This document shows positions 8,901 through 19,054 of a stretch of 50,024 nucleotides of DNA, piece by piece (the stretch's first letter is position 1; every line of letters starts with the position of its first letter). The notes beneath the pieces are model-generated. The model was not told where the DNA came from and ran no database searches. It saw nothing but the letters and a program-made list of their open reading frames with translations. Position numbers and translations under genes: made by a program. The DNA comes from Chara braunii. Its lineage: Eukaryota > Streptophyta > Charophyceae > Charales > Characeae. The stretch covers positions 263,123-313,146 of the forward strand of contig BFEA01000795.1 of NCBI GenBank assembly GCA_003427395.1. Reading direction: 5' to 3'.

Positions 8901-10308
8901 ATTTTTGCCTAGGATGGTCGGAAAGGCAGGGTCGGCCCGACAACATTGAAATACTGTCGAAGGAGGCGGAGCGACTCCACCTCGGCTCCCCGAAGAGTAA
9001 CAGAGAAACGCAGCAGCAGTGTCGAGGTCGGCATAAGCCGAGGAGGCACTGAATAGGGAGGCAGCAAATGAACCTGACCCGGGAGCGCATCGGGGTGCAT
9101 TCGGAGGTAAAGACAAGGGAAAGTGGCTATGGCAGATGTCGAAAGTGTTAACCTCGCTCATTTCTTGATGAAAATGAGCGAGGGAAGATAGTGGACTGGG
9201 GTCTTAGCATAGAGCGAGTACAATGATAAAGTTAGTTTCAGTTGTAGGTTAGTAAAACGAGAGGTTAGTGGAGAAAGTGGTGCGCCGGGGCATGGCGGAG
9301 CAACGAGGGAGGCAGGGTGGAGAGAAGACATAACTCGCTCGTTTTTCGATGAAAACGGGCGAGGAGAGACGTAAACTGGGGTTTTTTAGGTCGGGCGAGC
9401 TTAGTGGTAATGTTAGTTTTGATGATGAGTTAGTAGATTAGAAGGTGAGGAGAGAAAACACTGCACGGAGGTCGCGAAAGGAGAATGAGAAAGAGAGATA
9501 GGAAGACTTACCAGGAAATGCGATGGACGTTGCGCGACCTTAGTACGAAATCACGGTGTGTCTTCTCGTGATCTATCGGTTCGATTTTGCTCATCTTGTC
9601 GACGAGGGTAGTGGAGTGGATTGCGCTGTGGCGCTGTCTGCCGCACTCTCCGTTTGGCTCGTTGTCTTCATCTGCTCAATCGCGGTTGTGGCATCCTCCC
9701 TGCTCGGGGTCGTGGTGCCTTCTAATCTACAGTTTGGACCTATCCCGCCTTTATCTAGCCATGTAGGCGGCCACGTTCATTCAGATGCTAGAGACTACAA
9801 CCGAGAGAGAGAGAGAGGAAGGATGAGTAAAAAAGTGAGGGTGAACCTGCCTGGTGGATTTGGCGGTACGGAATAAACAAGAAAGTCGAGCTATGACGTC
9901 GGGTTGCAGAGCTCACCAGCGGGCAAGATTCGAGTGCATCTGACCTCGTTCAAGTGGAAGATTCTTTCGATTTTGCCTATCCTATTGATGATTGTAGTGT
10001 GAAGGCACCGACGGAGTCAAAGACTAACCTGCGGCCCTGTGTGTGCGCGCGGGAAGGAAGCAGCGAAAAAGCAGTGGATGTTTCCATATTCGAGTAGAAG
10101 ATTCATTCGATTCTGATCCTTCTGTAGTTGGAAACAATGCAAGCCAGACCGCGGGGTTGGAGACTTACCTGTAGACTGGTGGGTTCAAGCGAGAGCGCCA
10201 GGCTGGGAACTAGTGCATATCTTCATGTTCTAACGGAGGATTCAGCCAATTTTTGCTTAACCCACCACTCGGAGCAGTGAGAAAAGGAGATCCGGGACTG
10301 GAGACTTA
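8868..10308 (-). repeat. Repeated GGTAAGT (5' splice-site-like) motifs in degenerate tandem units
   Basis: ACTTACC (GGTAAGT on the minus strand) occurs at about 8868, 9504, 10166 and 10302, usually as AG|GTAAGTCTCC or close to it, with another at 12351. The last units (about 9900-10310) are diverged copies of a roughly 140-bp repeat sharing GTGGAAGATTC-like and GGAGACTTACCTG words. They are ideal plant donor sequences but no matching exons or acceptors were identified. Confidence 0.5.
9152..9480. repeat. Two diverged copies of a ~179-bp tandem repeat
   Basis: The copy starting at about 9152 (CTCGCTCATTTCTTGATGAAAATGAGCGAG) recurs at about 9331 (CTCGCTCGTTTTTCGATGAAAACGGGCGAG). Later matching blocks include GACTGGGGTCTT / AACTGGGGTTTT and AAAGTTAGTTT / AATGTTAGTTT. 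The head of each copy is itself an inverted repeat (CTCGCTC...GAGCGAG) whose arms change together between copies. Confidence 0.65.
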
Positions 10309-10309
10309 C

Positions 10310-11319
10310 CTGCTGGTCTGTGCGTCATACGTGCCAAACAGCGGAGGAGCAAGGAACTGCAAACGGACTGCGACTTGGATGCCTGACTGTGGATTGTTGT
10401 GTCGCTCATGTGACTGAGTTGAAGCTGCGGCTGGTGAACCACGAGATTGCAGACCACTCGGTTGAGTGGTGGGACGCTCATCCTCCCGATCGAAGTAGCG
10501 TGATTCCGGCTGCAGATTGGGTATGGGCAAGGTACTGGCGGTAGTCTACATGGTTACCATTTGCGTACACTCTGTCCGGCGCTGTTGGCTGCGGGGTCAG
10601 GCTTGCTTCAGCGCAAATAAGAACGGTGCTTGACTGAGTCACGGCCGGATATGAGCCGTCGCCGGTGTACCTCGGACTGCGAGCTTGCGATGTGGCTGAT
10701 TTCCTGGAGAAAGGAGTTGTTGCTGCGAGCCAGGAGGTCGTCGGAGAGTTGACTTCGACAGTTTGACTTCAATTTTGACCAGTTCACGACGTTATTGGCT
10801 ATCATCGCGGGGCCCTCAGGCGAGTCAAGATACCAAGGCCCTCTCCCATGAGTCTGAGTGCACCTCTCTTGTATCTGAGAGTCTTATTTCTTTTTCTGCC
10901 CCTCTGACTCTAAGTCTAGTTCATTGGTTATGAGAGGAAGGCGGCAGGCGGGATGCAACCCGTAATCCGTGCCAAGGCCTCTGTGGGAGGTTTGCCCCAC
11001 CGATTGCGGAAGCTCTGCTGGAACCTAGGTGAGGTTCTGGAAGCAGGGAACTGAGTGGTAATTTCCTGACTCCCTTTATAAACCAGTTATGACCCGTACC
11101 TGTACGTCTTGCTATATTTGACTGAGTATACTGAATGCCCCCTACCTTTGACGTGAGTTGACTTTCAAGACATAACCCAGACTAAGTAAAAGAATGCATG
11201 CACAATTTTCAGTTTCAGCTTTTGTTGTTTGTCTGGAAAACAGATTGTGAAAAGGGGTTGCATCAGGGGGAAGGCTGGGAGAAAGACAGTTTTGTTTGCG
11301 CTTGAACAAGTGTTATAGA
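10310..11319. other. No recognised feature
   Basis: This is unique-looking sequence inside the 7.38-kb insert. Only short overlapping frames exist and no motif was recognised on either strand. Confidence 0.4.
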
Positions 11320-12262
11320 GTCAGGCATTGTTTCTAAGATGAATGACCTGACTGTTGTGTTTTGTTCTGTTCTCTGAAGGGCCAAGCATTGTTTCTAAGA
11401 CGAATAGCTTGGTTGCCATGCTTATTTAATTTAATCAGGCATTGTTTCTAAGATGAATGGTCTGATTGTTGTTTTTATTGGGTATTCACTGCGCAAACTT
11501 TGAGGACCAGACATTGTTTTTAAGATGAATGGTCTGGTCGCTGTTTATTTTTGGGTGGTTTCTCAACAGTCTCTGGGTCTTGACCCAGGGTACTCTGTTT
11601 TTTTAGTGTGCTGAGAAAAGAGGGTTGAGCATTGTTTCCAAGACGAATGAACCAACTTTTTTGGTTGTTTTATTCTGAGAGAAATTCAGGTCAAAGACTG
11701 GACATTGTTTCGAAGATGAATGGTCTAAGTCTGAGGCCACAGGATTATAATGTGAACAAGGGAAAAAGACTTTCTATATTTCTATATCTATATGTTTATA
11801 AGAACAAGGCTAGCCAGACATTGTTTCTAGGACGAATGGTCTGACTATAGCCTTATCACAAATCAAGAGAGTATAACTAAGAGCTATAACTAAAAGTAAA
11901 TTGGGTCGGCTGAGCATTGTTTCTAAGATGAATGACGCAGTCCTACGCTCATTTTTGAAGATTAAGTTCAGAGAAGTATATATAACTTGGCTATTTAAAC
12001 AGATCAGGGCGACTAAGCATTGTTTCTAAGACGAATGACTTAGTTGTATGCCCAATGAAAAGAGAAGTAGTTGTGCAACATGTTCGTGTATAACTAAGGC
12101 AAAGAGTTGACATTGTTTCTAAGACGAATGACCTATCTCGATACCCTATGTAAGTCGGGTATAAAGGGATAAATCATTGAAAGACTATGAACTATTGTTT
12201 GCCAAAGGTGATTTGGGTTGGTGAGAGAGTTGGCATTGTTTCTAAGACGAATGGCCTAACTC
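11320..12262 (+). repeat. Array of eleven interspersed hairpins with conserved CATTGTTTCTAAGAYGAATG loop
   Basis: The 20-nt core recurs eleven times at 60-130-nt intervals (cores near 11326, 11387, 11440, 11512, 11630, 11703, 11818, 11915, 12018, 12111, 12234). Each core is flanked by a different pair of complementary words: GTCAGG/CCTGAC, CCAAGC/GCTTGG, AATCAG/CTGATT, GACCAGAC/GTCTGGTC, CAGAC/GTCTG, ACTAAG/CTTAGT, GAGTT/AACTC, with weaker pairing in units 5, 6, 8 and 10. Inside the core CATT pairs with AATG and GTTT with AGAY, leaving a CTA loop and a bulged G. Stem sequence changes while pairing persists, which indicates selection or a copying mechanism acting on structure. No known family was recognised. 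Confidence 0.9.
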
Positions 12263-12349
12263 GATACCCTATGTAAGCTGGGTATAAAGGGATAAATCAT
12301 TGAAAGACTATGAACTATTGTTTGTCAAACGTGATTTGGGTTGGTGAGA
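12104..12349. repeat. Recent 123-bp tandem duplication spanning the last two hairpins
   Basis: The unit 12104-12226 is repeated at 12227-12349 with few differences, including CGATACCCTATGTAAG, GGGTATAAAGGGATAAATC and the hairpin core. It shows how the hairpin array can grow by unit duplication. The left-unit stem is damaged while the right-unit stem is intact (GAGTT/AACTC). Confidence 0.85.
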
Positions 12350-12569
12350 GTACTTACCTTTGTGGTTTGGACTTGCATGTGGTTGAGTGACATCACTACT
12401 TAGTCTGAGTTTCCGTTTGACAAGTAGTTGTTTTAGCGGCTCGCCACGTGCTAGAGCGATAGAAGTTAGTTCAAATTTATGCATTTTCTAAGCTAACTTT
12501 ATTTTACTTAGGTCAATTTCTGCATTTTTTTGGATCTTTTATTATATTTGGTTTTGTGTAAATTTTGGT

Positions 12570-12885
12570 AAGTTACTATCTCTACGAAAAGCGCTGCCGA
12601 AAATTTCCGCAAATCTAAGGAGTTAGTCAAATTTTGGTTTTTCAAAGTTCAACTTGTCTAAATTTCATACATGGCTTAGTAAAAATCTGGAAAGTCTCAT
12701 TTTTTAAAGGGAATGCTGCCCAAATTTTTGCTAATTCAGGGAGTTGGACAAAATTTGACTTTGAAAAGTCGAAAACTATTTCTGTCTTCATATTCAGGCT
12801 GATATAAATCTTGGAAAAACATTTTTCCTACGGGAAGCGCCGCCAAAATTTTCTTAGTTTAAAGGAGTTAGATTATGTTTTGACA
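12570..12885. repeat. Three diverged ~125-bp repeats sharing a GCGCTGCCGAAAATTT-like word
   Basis: Related words recur: AAGCGCTGCCGAAAATTT (about 12590), GAATGCTGCCCAAATTT (about 12710) and AAGCGCCGCCAAAATTTT (about 12836), each followed by (A/G)GGAGTTAG or GGGAGTTGG and AAATTTTG / TTATGTTTTG. The spacing is about 120-125 bp. Confidence 0.6.
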
Positions 12886-12887
12886 GG

Positions 12888-12900
12888 TGGCGACTCTGAC
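12888..12900 (+). promoter_or_regulatory. Possible tRNA primer-binding-site-like word TGGCGACTCTGAC
   Basis: TGG-initiated TGGCGACTCTGAC follows TTTTGACAGG. TGGCGACTCTG is, from memory of the family, the start of the primer-binding site of some large plant Ty3 elements of the Ogre type (tRNA-Arg primer). If so, an LTR would end at TTTTGACA (12885). The matching second LTR was not found, so this is a weak lead. Confidence 0.25.
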
Positions 12901-13527
12901 AATTCACCCTGAATAAGGGAGATTCTGCCAAAGGTCTACCTTTTCTTTGGGCACTTACTTAGAGGTAGACTCAGACTTAGGTAAGTATAATAAATTTTGG
13001 TGGGATCGTGGTGTAGAGATTAGTCTCCACGGACATATAGTTCTAGCTTGGGGAATGGTTTGTCTTGTGTTTCATGTCTTCTTAATCGATTGATTCAGGA
13101 TTTGGGTTAAATTCAGCTTGATCCCAAGAGAATCATCTTTTGTTATCATTGATAACAGGACGGTTGCCGATTCATCGGTTTACGACTCAAATCCTTTCAA
13201 CCTAAAGATTTTTGCCTTGTGATTTGAACTGTTTTGTTGTATTTTCGCCCGGACTTCATTTAAATGGTCATAAAACGAAAATACTGAGTTTTATTTTGAG
13301 GAGTTGCACAAGAGTGTCTCTTGCATGACTAAAGGGAGGGATGTGAGTACAAAGAATGTTTGAAGTTGACCCCGTGTAGTGTTTGAACTTTTAATGAATC
13401 TTTGATGTGATTGCATGTATGTTTGTGGTTTGGATTTTGGATTTGATTGTCTGGGACCGCATACATATATATGGCTTACAGGAGTCTCACTGTGACTGTG
13501 AGAAGTGATCGTCCTATATAAATAACT

Positions 13528-13591
<64 letters not shown>

Positions 13592-14650
13592 CCTTGGGTA
13601 TTCGCGTGGCTTACTGTAATCGTGCGCAAGGTTAACGAGATTATGTCTTGAGAAAAAAGGAAGATCCTCTTTTGTTCTTTGTTTTTTATAGTTTCTATGG
13701 TTGGACGTTGTTGTCCGTGGCAGTCATCAAAGTCAAACCCCTTGACCATCTCCCCAGGTCCTAGGTGAAGGAGTTGGTCTCAAGGGTCATAAGAGACGAT
13801 TGCCACCGCAGGAATGAACCTGTGTACGACCCACTCTGCGCAGGGTGCAGAAGAGGGTGTGGTTCTCAACCGCACTTGGCGGTTGTCCAGCGTCGAGAGA
13901 TCATTCCCTCAAGGCGCGTATCGGCTGACACTTGAGTGTCGAATGCGATCCTCGAGATTAACGAGGACCACATAAGCATGGGTACTATATAGTACGTCAT
14001 CACTACGACCTCTTGTGTACGCTTGCATTGTGGGTCGGTATGAGTTAGCCCTGCGTCCGCGCAGTTTTATACTAAGTCTCGCGTGCGACGCCTATCCGGT
14101 TTCCTCGTCGGAGAGTTATGGGATGGCTACAAAAGGGACTAGGAGTGTTGTCGCATTGTTTGATATGTGTCTCTGTGGTTTATTTTTTTGTTCGTAGTTT
14201 GGTGTATGCGTGGTGAGTGGGATACGTCCTAGTCCACCGACGTCGAGTCGCGCTTGGGATTTCAGCCTCCCCAGTGCGTCGGTTCGCTTGTGGGTCCGAT
14301 AGAGGCGTGGGACCTCGCATACCCCCTATGCTACAGCGAACAAGAAACGCCCTCGGCTGGTCCACCTTTGCGATTGCAACTGATTAGCTTTTGTACTGTA
14401 GACTGGTAGCTCGGCGGGGATACGCCCACCGAAAGGAGTTGACAACTTCTGTAAGGTGGAGGTAAGTCGTGCCTCTCGTAGGCCCTATCCTGTCGTAGGG
14501 GCTTGCAGTAGGTATGGTTGGCGCACTCGGTCGGAGCGACTTGTCAAAGCTCCATGTATATTCGCGTAGAGGATATGGACTATTTCCTGCGTGACGTGGC
14601 CGAGAGGGTCCTGCGCTGCCCTGTGTGGTGCCAGACCGATGCGCTCGACA
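12901..14650. other. Non-coding right part of the 7.38-kb insert
   Basis: No gene was recognised. It holds the TA microsatellite at 13530-13588 and a perfect 14-bp palindrome GTACTATATAGTAC at about 13981-13994. Frames here are short and overlap on opposite strands. Confidence 0.4.
13530..13588. repeat. (TA)n microsatellite
   Basis: This is a run of about 29 TA dinucleotides. The translated poly-Tyr-Ile frame across it is meaningless. Confidence 0.98.
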
Positions 14651-17600
14651 ACGATACTTAATCCAGGCCTGGACTCACTGAACCCCTCTCCCATCAGAGC
14701 GGATACGACAGTGCTATCATCTCTAATGGACGCTCAGAGTCTATATGATGTGTTTAGAGTTCTGAATCCAGATGTGAATGGCTTTACGTGGTTTGGTCCT
14801 TGTCCCTCACCTACTGCCCCCCAGCTAAAAAGAAGATTGGGCTTCTTTCTGGCAAGAGAGAATATAGGATAGGTGCATGCGGTATGACACACTTGTGGCT
14901 ACATGTTCTGACCATAGTCCAGTGGGAATGTATATAATAGCTAAGGAACAATTTGATAAAGCCTGCCCGCCCTTCTGCCTGAATGTCAACCACTTAAAAG
15001 AAAAGGGGATTACGGCATGGGTGAGTAAACCGATGATAGAATGGATGAGGGCAAAGGACTTATTCTCCTAGAAAGAGATATAGGAGGAAGTGGGATTGGG
15101 AATCATTACCGCTGCATTGGAAACATTTTCTAGAATGCGTGCAGCCAATAGGAGTTGGGAAGAAAAGACAACCCAAGAGGCAGTTAAGGAGGCGGAAGCC
15201 AAAATGGGGGGTGATCCGTTTACGAAAGTTTATTGGTCTTAACAACGGAAACTCAGCCTAGCTACACTGGACAGGTTGGAGGCCATAAAGCATGAAGAAT
15301 GGCTAGAATGGTTAAAGATCTGGGGGGTAGTAGGCTATGACCGAATGACAAAAATCACATTCAAGAGTCTCATCCAGAAGCAGGCTAAACCAGTGGTAAG
15401 GGAACTAATTCATTTGTTCTGCTTAAGTGCCCCAGTAGCCACCAGCGTGAAAGACATGTGCTTTTATGCCAAGGAGTATTTTCGGGATATAGTAACAACG
15501 AAAAGACCCTTCAACACTGGAGAAACGGACCTTTCCCTAAGGTCAAGATTTCGGGAAGGCTTGAGAACTAAAATTACACGAGAAGGTAAGGACACACTGG
15601 AGGCCCCCATCAGTAGACAAGAGTTATACATGGTAAAGAAACAAATGGCTAAGAGAAAGTGTCTAGGGATGGATGGGCTTCCATTGGAATTGTTTTTATC
15701 TGCCTGGGATGTTTTTGCCCCCTTCCTCTGTGGGATAATCAACAACAGCCTGATTACGGAACACCTTCCGAGGAGATGGGTAACAGGGGTGATATCCCTC
15801 CTGTACAAAAAAGGCGATAAGCGTGAAGTAAGAAATTACAGACCGATTTCAGTTCTCAATGTAGCCTGCAAAATACTGGCAAAAACTCTAGCAATCCGTC
15901 TCGCAAATTATTTCCTTAACCTAGTTGGGAAGGAGCAAGGAGTCTTTGTGCAGGGAAAATCGATATTTGACAATATAATGTATGTCGTACATGCTTTAGA
16001 GGTGATAGGGAAGGAAAGAAGGACGTACCGGTGTTATTATTAGACATGGAGAAAGCATATGATAAGGTAGGCCGGACTTTTGTGTTTACATCCCTAGGGA
16101 AGATGGGGATGAGAGATAAATTTTGTTCCTGGGTAAAGACAATGTATACGGCCACAACTTTTGTAGTGATGGTCAACGGTTAAATTTCTTCTGAGTTTCT
16201 ACTGTCAAGATCACTTAGGCAAGAATGGCAAGGGTTCCCTTTGGCCCCTTTGCTGTTTGTCACCCAATTATAAGATTTACTTCACAACATTAGGATGAAT
16301 GATAGAATTGTAGGTCTACATTTGCCTCCTTACATCCATTGGAAGGGGGGGGGCTTAGTTGATGATCCCATTGTTGTTTGCGTTAATAGGACAGAGTCGC
16401 TGGAAGAGCTGAAAAATGTTCTAGATGAGTACTGTGAACTTTCTGAAGCCTCAATCAAGTGGGATAAATCCGTATTTTTTTCTGCCTAAGTGCGTTACAC
16501 TGGAAGTGGACTGGGCCTTCGTCGAATCCCGAAGAACACATCAGATAGATTCCGTGGAGTTCAAGTGTCTCTAACAGACTGCTCGCAGGCTCAAGATGCT
16601 TTGTTGACAGACAAGGTTGTCTCAAGAATAAGAGGATGGGTGCGGAACCACCAATTGTCTTTATTCGGGAGAGCCTTGGTCCAATCAACAACAACCTTTT
16701 CTATCCTATGGTTTCCGTTCACGATCCATTTCTTGGGAAAGGAAGACTATAAAAGAGTTAGGAGGGAAGCGTCAAGGTACTTGCGGAAACCACAAGTTAC
16801 TAAGGATCAGGGGTTCATTGTGAAAACGGCATGGGAATTAATTTGTCATTCAAGAGAAAATGGCAGATTGGGCATACTGGACCCATTACAACAAAATGTA
16901 GCACTGTGGCTAAGTGGCCGATAGCGACAATGTGTGGAGAAGCTCATAAGTTTTGGCGGAAACTAGCAGAATATATTTTGATGCAGGAGTGGTCGTTGAG
17001 GGAAGGAGCCCACGTCTGGCTATGCTTGATGATTAAATCCTACTGCCAAAGAAGACCAAGGTCTCGGGTCTAGCACAACATTTTGCTGGCCTGGAATAGA
17101 GTACACTCATGAATCCTAGCTGAGCCAAAAGCCAAAGGTGAGATCTTGAATTAAAGACTGTTTGAAAATATTTATATGAAAGACCAAGGAATAAATAAAA
17201 TAGTAGTTGGCGACAACCCAGGGTCTTTCGGCAAAGCCTGGATTGAACATGGGGTCATTCAGATAAGATATATGGAATATAAAGGAGGCAAATTGGCTAA
17301 CGGTGGACAGGGTAAAAGCGAAGCTGCCTAGATTACGCCATCATCGTCGCCATGTGGAACAAAGTAATGAAACTGTCAAAAAAGCGGTACCCCCGCACTG
17401 GATACGAGCCTTACGAAGGGATAGTGAACTTAATCATGTTGGAAGTTGGGTAGCAGAGCCGGAGAATAGTAATAGGTTTTGAAAAATCTTGGGACTAGAC
17501 ATCAGGGCAGGGACAAAGATACAAAAATGGAAGAGGAGATCAGGGAAGAACTATTCAGCCTTGGTTTTTGAGGAGGAAGAGACGGTGAAATTTACCTTGG

Positions 17601-18459
17601 AGTTGGAGGAAATAAGATTTTTTTAGGAGAAAACCAAGAAAGGGTCCTCCTGTCAATTCGTAGCAGATACACAGACGAGTTTGATGGTAGAACCAGTGCA
17701 GTATGGCTGGTCCCTTGCGTCTGAGGGTGAGATAGTACCGCTCTACAAGTATAAAACAAAAACAGGTGTTCGGATTCAGCAAAAGAGGATGGGTAAGAAA
17801 CCAATATCAGCAGCAATGGGTAGACTAGTGAGTCTGCAAACCTCGTCAGTATTGGCGGCAAATCTGTTCAGGCTGTGGGAAGTACTGAAGAGAATACCTT
17901 TTCAGAAGCAGGCGACGATCCAACGGTTCCAATCGTTGCAAATCACCCCCTCAGCCTTGTGGCTTAACACAAAGGGGATGGATTTGGAAACTACGTGTGC
18001 TCGGTGCAATTGGGGTTGGGAATCGGCCTCTCACCTGTGGGTGCTATGCCCATTATCTGATAGAATCTGGGAGTGGTGGAAAGAATTTTGGAAATACACT
18101 CAGATGGCATTCGAGTTAGAAGATGATTTCCTACTGCTTGGAAAACTCCCTACAAAAGGTAACTTTGGCTAGGGAAGGAACTATGTTCCTCTTTGCTGCA
18201 GAGGTATTGTCATGGAGGAAATCTGGGGGGCCTGAAATGCGAAATCTTCTTGCAAGAAGAGGTTCCGATTCAACAGACTATTAACATGATAAAGTCCAGC
18301 ATCAGGCTGACGGTTTACGCGGACTGGAGAAGAAAAAAACGTACTTGGTTCTGTAAAACCTGGGTAAAGGGCAATTTTGCTAAGATCTCGATTGAGGGAA
18401 AAATGGAGTTAGCCCGATGGTTGTGGGGGGAAAATAGCACAGGTAGGGTTGGGTCCTGA
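14651..18459 (+). pseudogene. LINE-A ORF2, 3' part: endonuclease C-half, reverse transcriptase, zf-RVT zinc finger
   Basis: The endonuclease resumes (ILNPGLDSLNP, VFRVLNPDVNGFTWF) and ends with CSDHSPVGMYI, the catalytic SDH motif. A linker follows, then the RT (about 15620-16490): KCLGMDGLPLELF, VISLLYKKGDKREVRNYRPI, GVFVQGKSIFDN, LLDMEKAYDKV (catalytic Asp), a damaged SLRQ...FPLAPLLF block, and LVDDPIVV where (Y/F)ADD is expected. Downstream are the thumb-like IRGWVRNHQLSLFGRALVQS and, at about 17990-18050, a CX2CX8HX4C zinc finger (TCARCNWGWESASHLWVLCP) of the plant zf-RVT type. The domain copies LINE RNA at the nicked target. Multiple frameshifts and stops (for example near 15071, 16043, 16180, 16490, 17070) make it dead. 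Confidence 0.85.
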
Positions 18460-19054
18460 TTTACAGGGTTAGGGGGTTGTTCAACTACCTCAGAACTCAG
18501 GTTTGGGGGTGTTTAGGGGCTGCATTAGGTCTCGTCAGTACACTAATCAAAGATGGATCGTTTAGAAGTAGGAATTGATAAGAATGTAGAGCATGGGTTT
18601 CGATAGTAAAGTCTGGTTTCAGCCTAGCTCTCTTTACTACAAATTTGGATTCTTCTTCCAATGAACTTGGTGAAGTACTTTGGTATGGTGGAGGGGGATC
18701 TAAAAGTATGGTATTCAGGGCCTATGGGTCCTCCTGGTCGAAGTTTCATGATTATGAGAGGAAAGAGTTTTCATTGTAAAAGCAATGGCTGATTGTAAAT
18801 GCAGTTTTTCTTTTTTTACATATGCTTCAATGGTTAATTTTGGAAAGTTTTTTTGAATTACTATAGGATTCTGGACCCGGTTTCCAGCAGTAGGATTGTT
18901 TGACCTTGAGCAGTGAGTGGATCTTCGAGCTCCGCTCGTAAGCAAAACTGGCTGAGGCTGCCAGGATAACTCCGGGTTGAATTGTGAGGTCCCTATCTCC
19001 TTATCTAATCCCCCCCTCTCTTGGCTTCGCAGTCCTATACCCCGTACGCATAGC
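18460..19054. other. Probable LINE-A 3' UTR and unassigned sequence
   Basis: After the last LINE coding block the sequence has no gene. Position suggests a 3' UTR, but no poly(A) tail or target duplication was recognised, so the element end is unknown. Confidence 0.35.

Larger units (their letters stand above)
7268..14650. mobile_element. 7.38-kb non-coding insertion with TG...CA ends in the LINE-A endonuclease
   Basis: The insertion begins TGTCCGTGCG and ends GCGCTCGACA. It is flanked by ACGA (7264-7267 and 14651-14654; ACGAT if the T is counted in the duplication). Removal restores GACTGGAACACGATACTTAA, reading GDWNTILNP in LINE ORF2. No ORF with recognisable homology occurs inside. The two ends are not similar to each other beyond TGTC/GACA, so it is neither an LTR pair nor a long-TIR transposon. 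TG...CA ends, a 4-5-bp duplication, internal tandem repeats and lack of coding fit a very large solo LTR or a non-autonomous retroelement; this is inference. It contains the hairpin array at 11320-12262. Confidence 0.75.
3471..18459 (+). mobile_element. LINE-A: near full-length plant-type LINE interrupted by three insertions
   Basis: This non-LTR retrotransposon is read from ORF1 start (3471) to the end of the zinc-finger region (18459). It has three coding units: gag-like ORF1 (3471-5594), an NLS-bearing second ORF (5591-6463) and an EN-RT-zinc finger ORF (start 6441, ends near 18459). Inserted sequences are 3557-4088, 6463-6831 and 7268-14650. Subtracting them and one target duplication each leaves about 6.7 kb, a normal LINE length. 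Endonuclease residues before 7268 (GDWNT) rejoin those after 14650 (ILNPGLDS) in frame, showing one element. Stops and frameshifts mean the copy is dead. The exact 5' end and poly(A) tail were not found. Confidence 0.85.

Noticed and set aside
11320-12262. Hairpin array as a CRISPR array
   Set aside because: The context is eukaryotic, spacers vary widely in length, and each conserved core has its own co-varying flanking stem rather than an identical full repeat.
13291-13749. 152-aa frame with Tyr-Ile repeats
   Set aside because: It is a (TA)n microsatellite translation; the same applies to 48494-48724.
7268-14650. Ordinary LTR retrotransposon with two LTRs
   Set aside because: Comparing the first about 700 bp with the last about 1 kb shows no similarity beyond TGTC/GACA.
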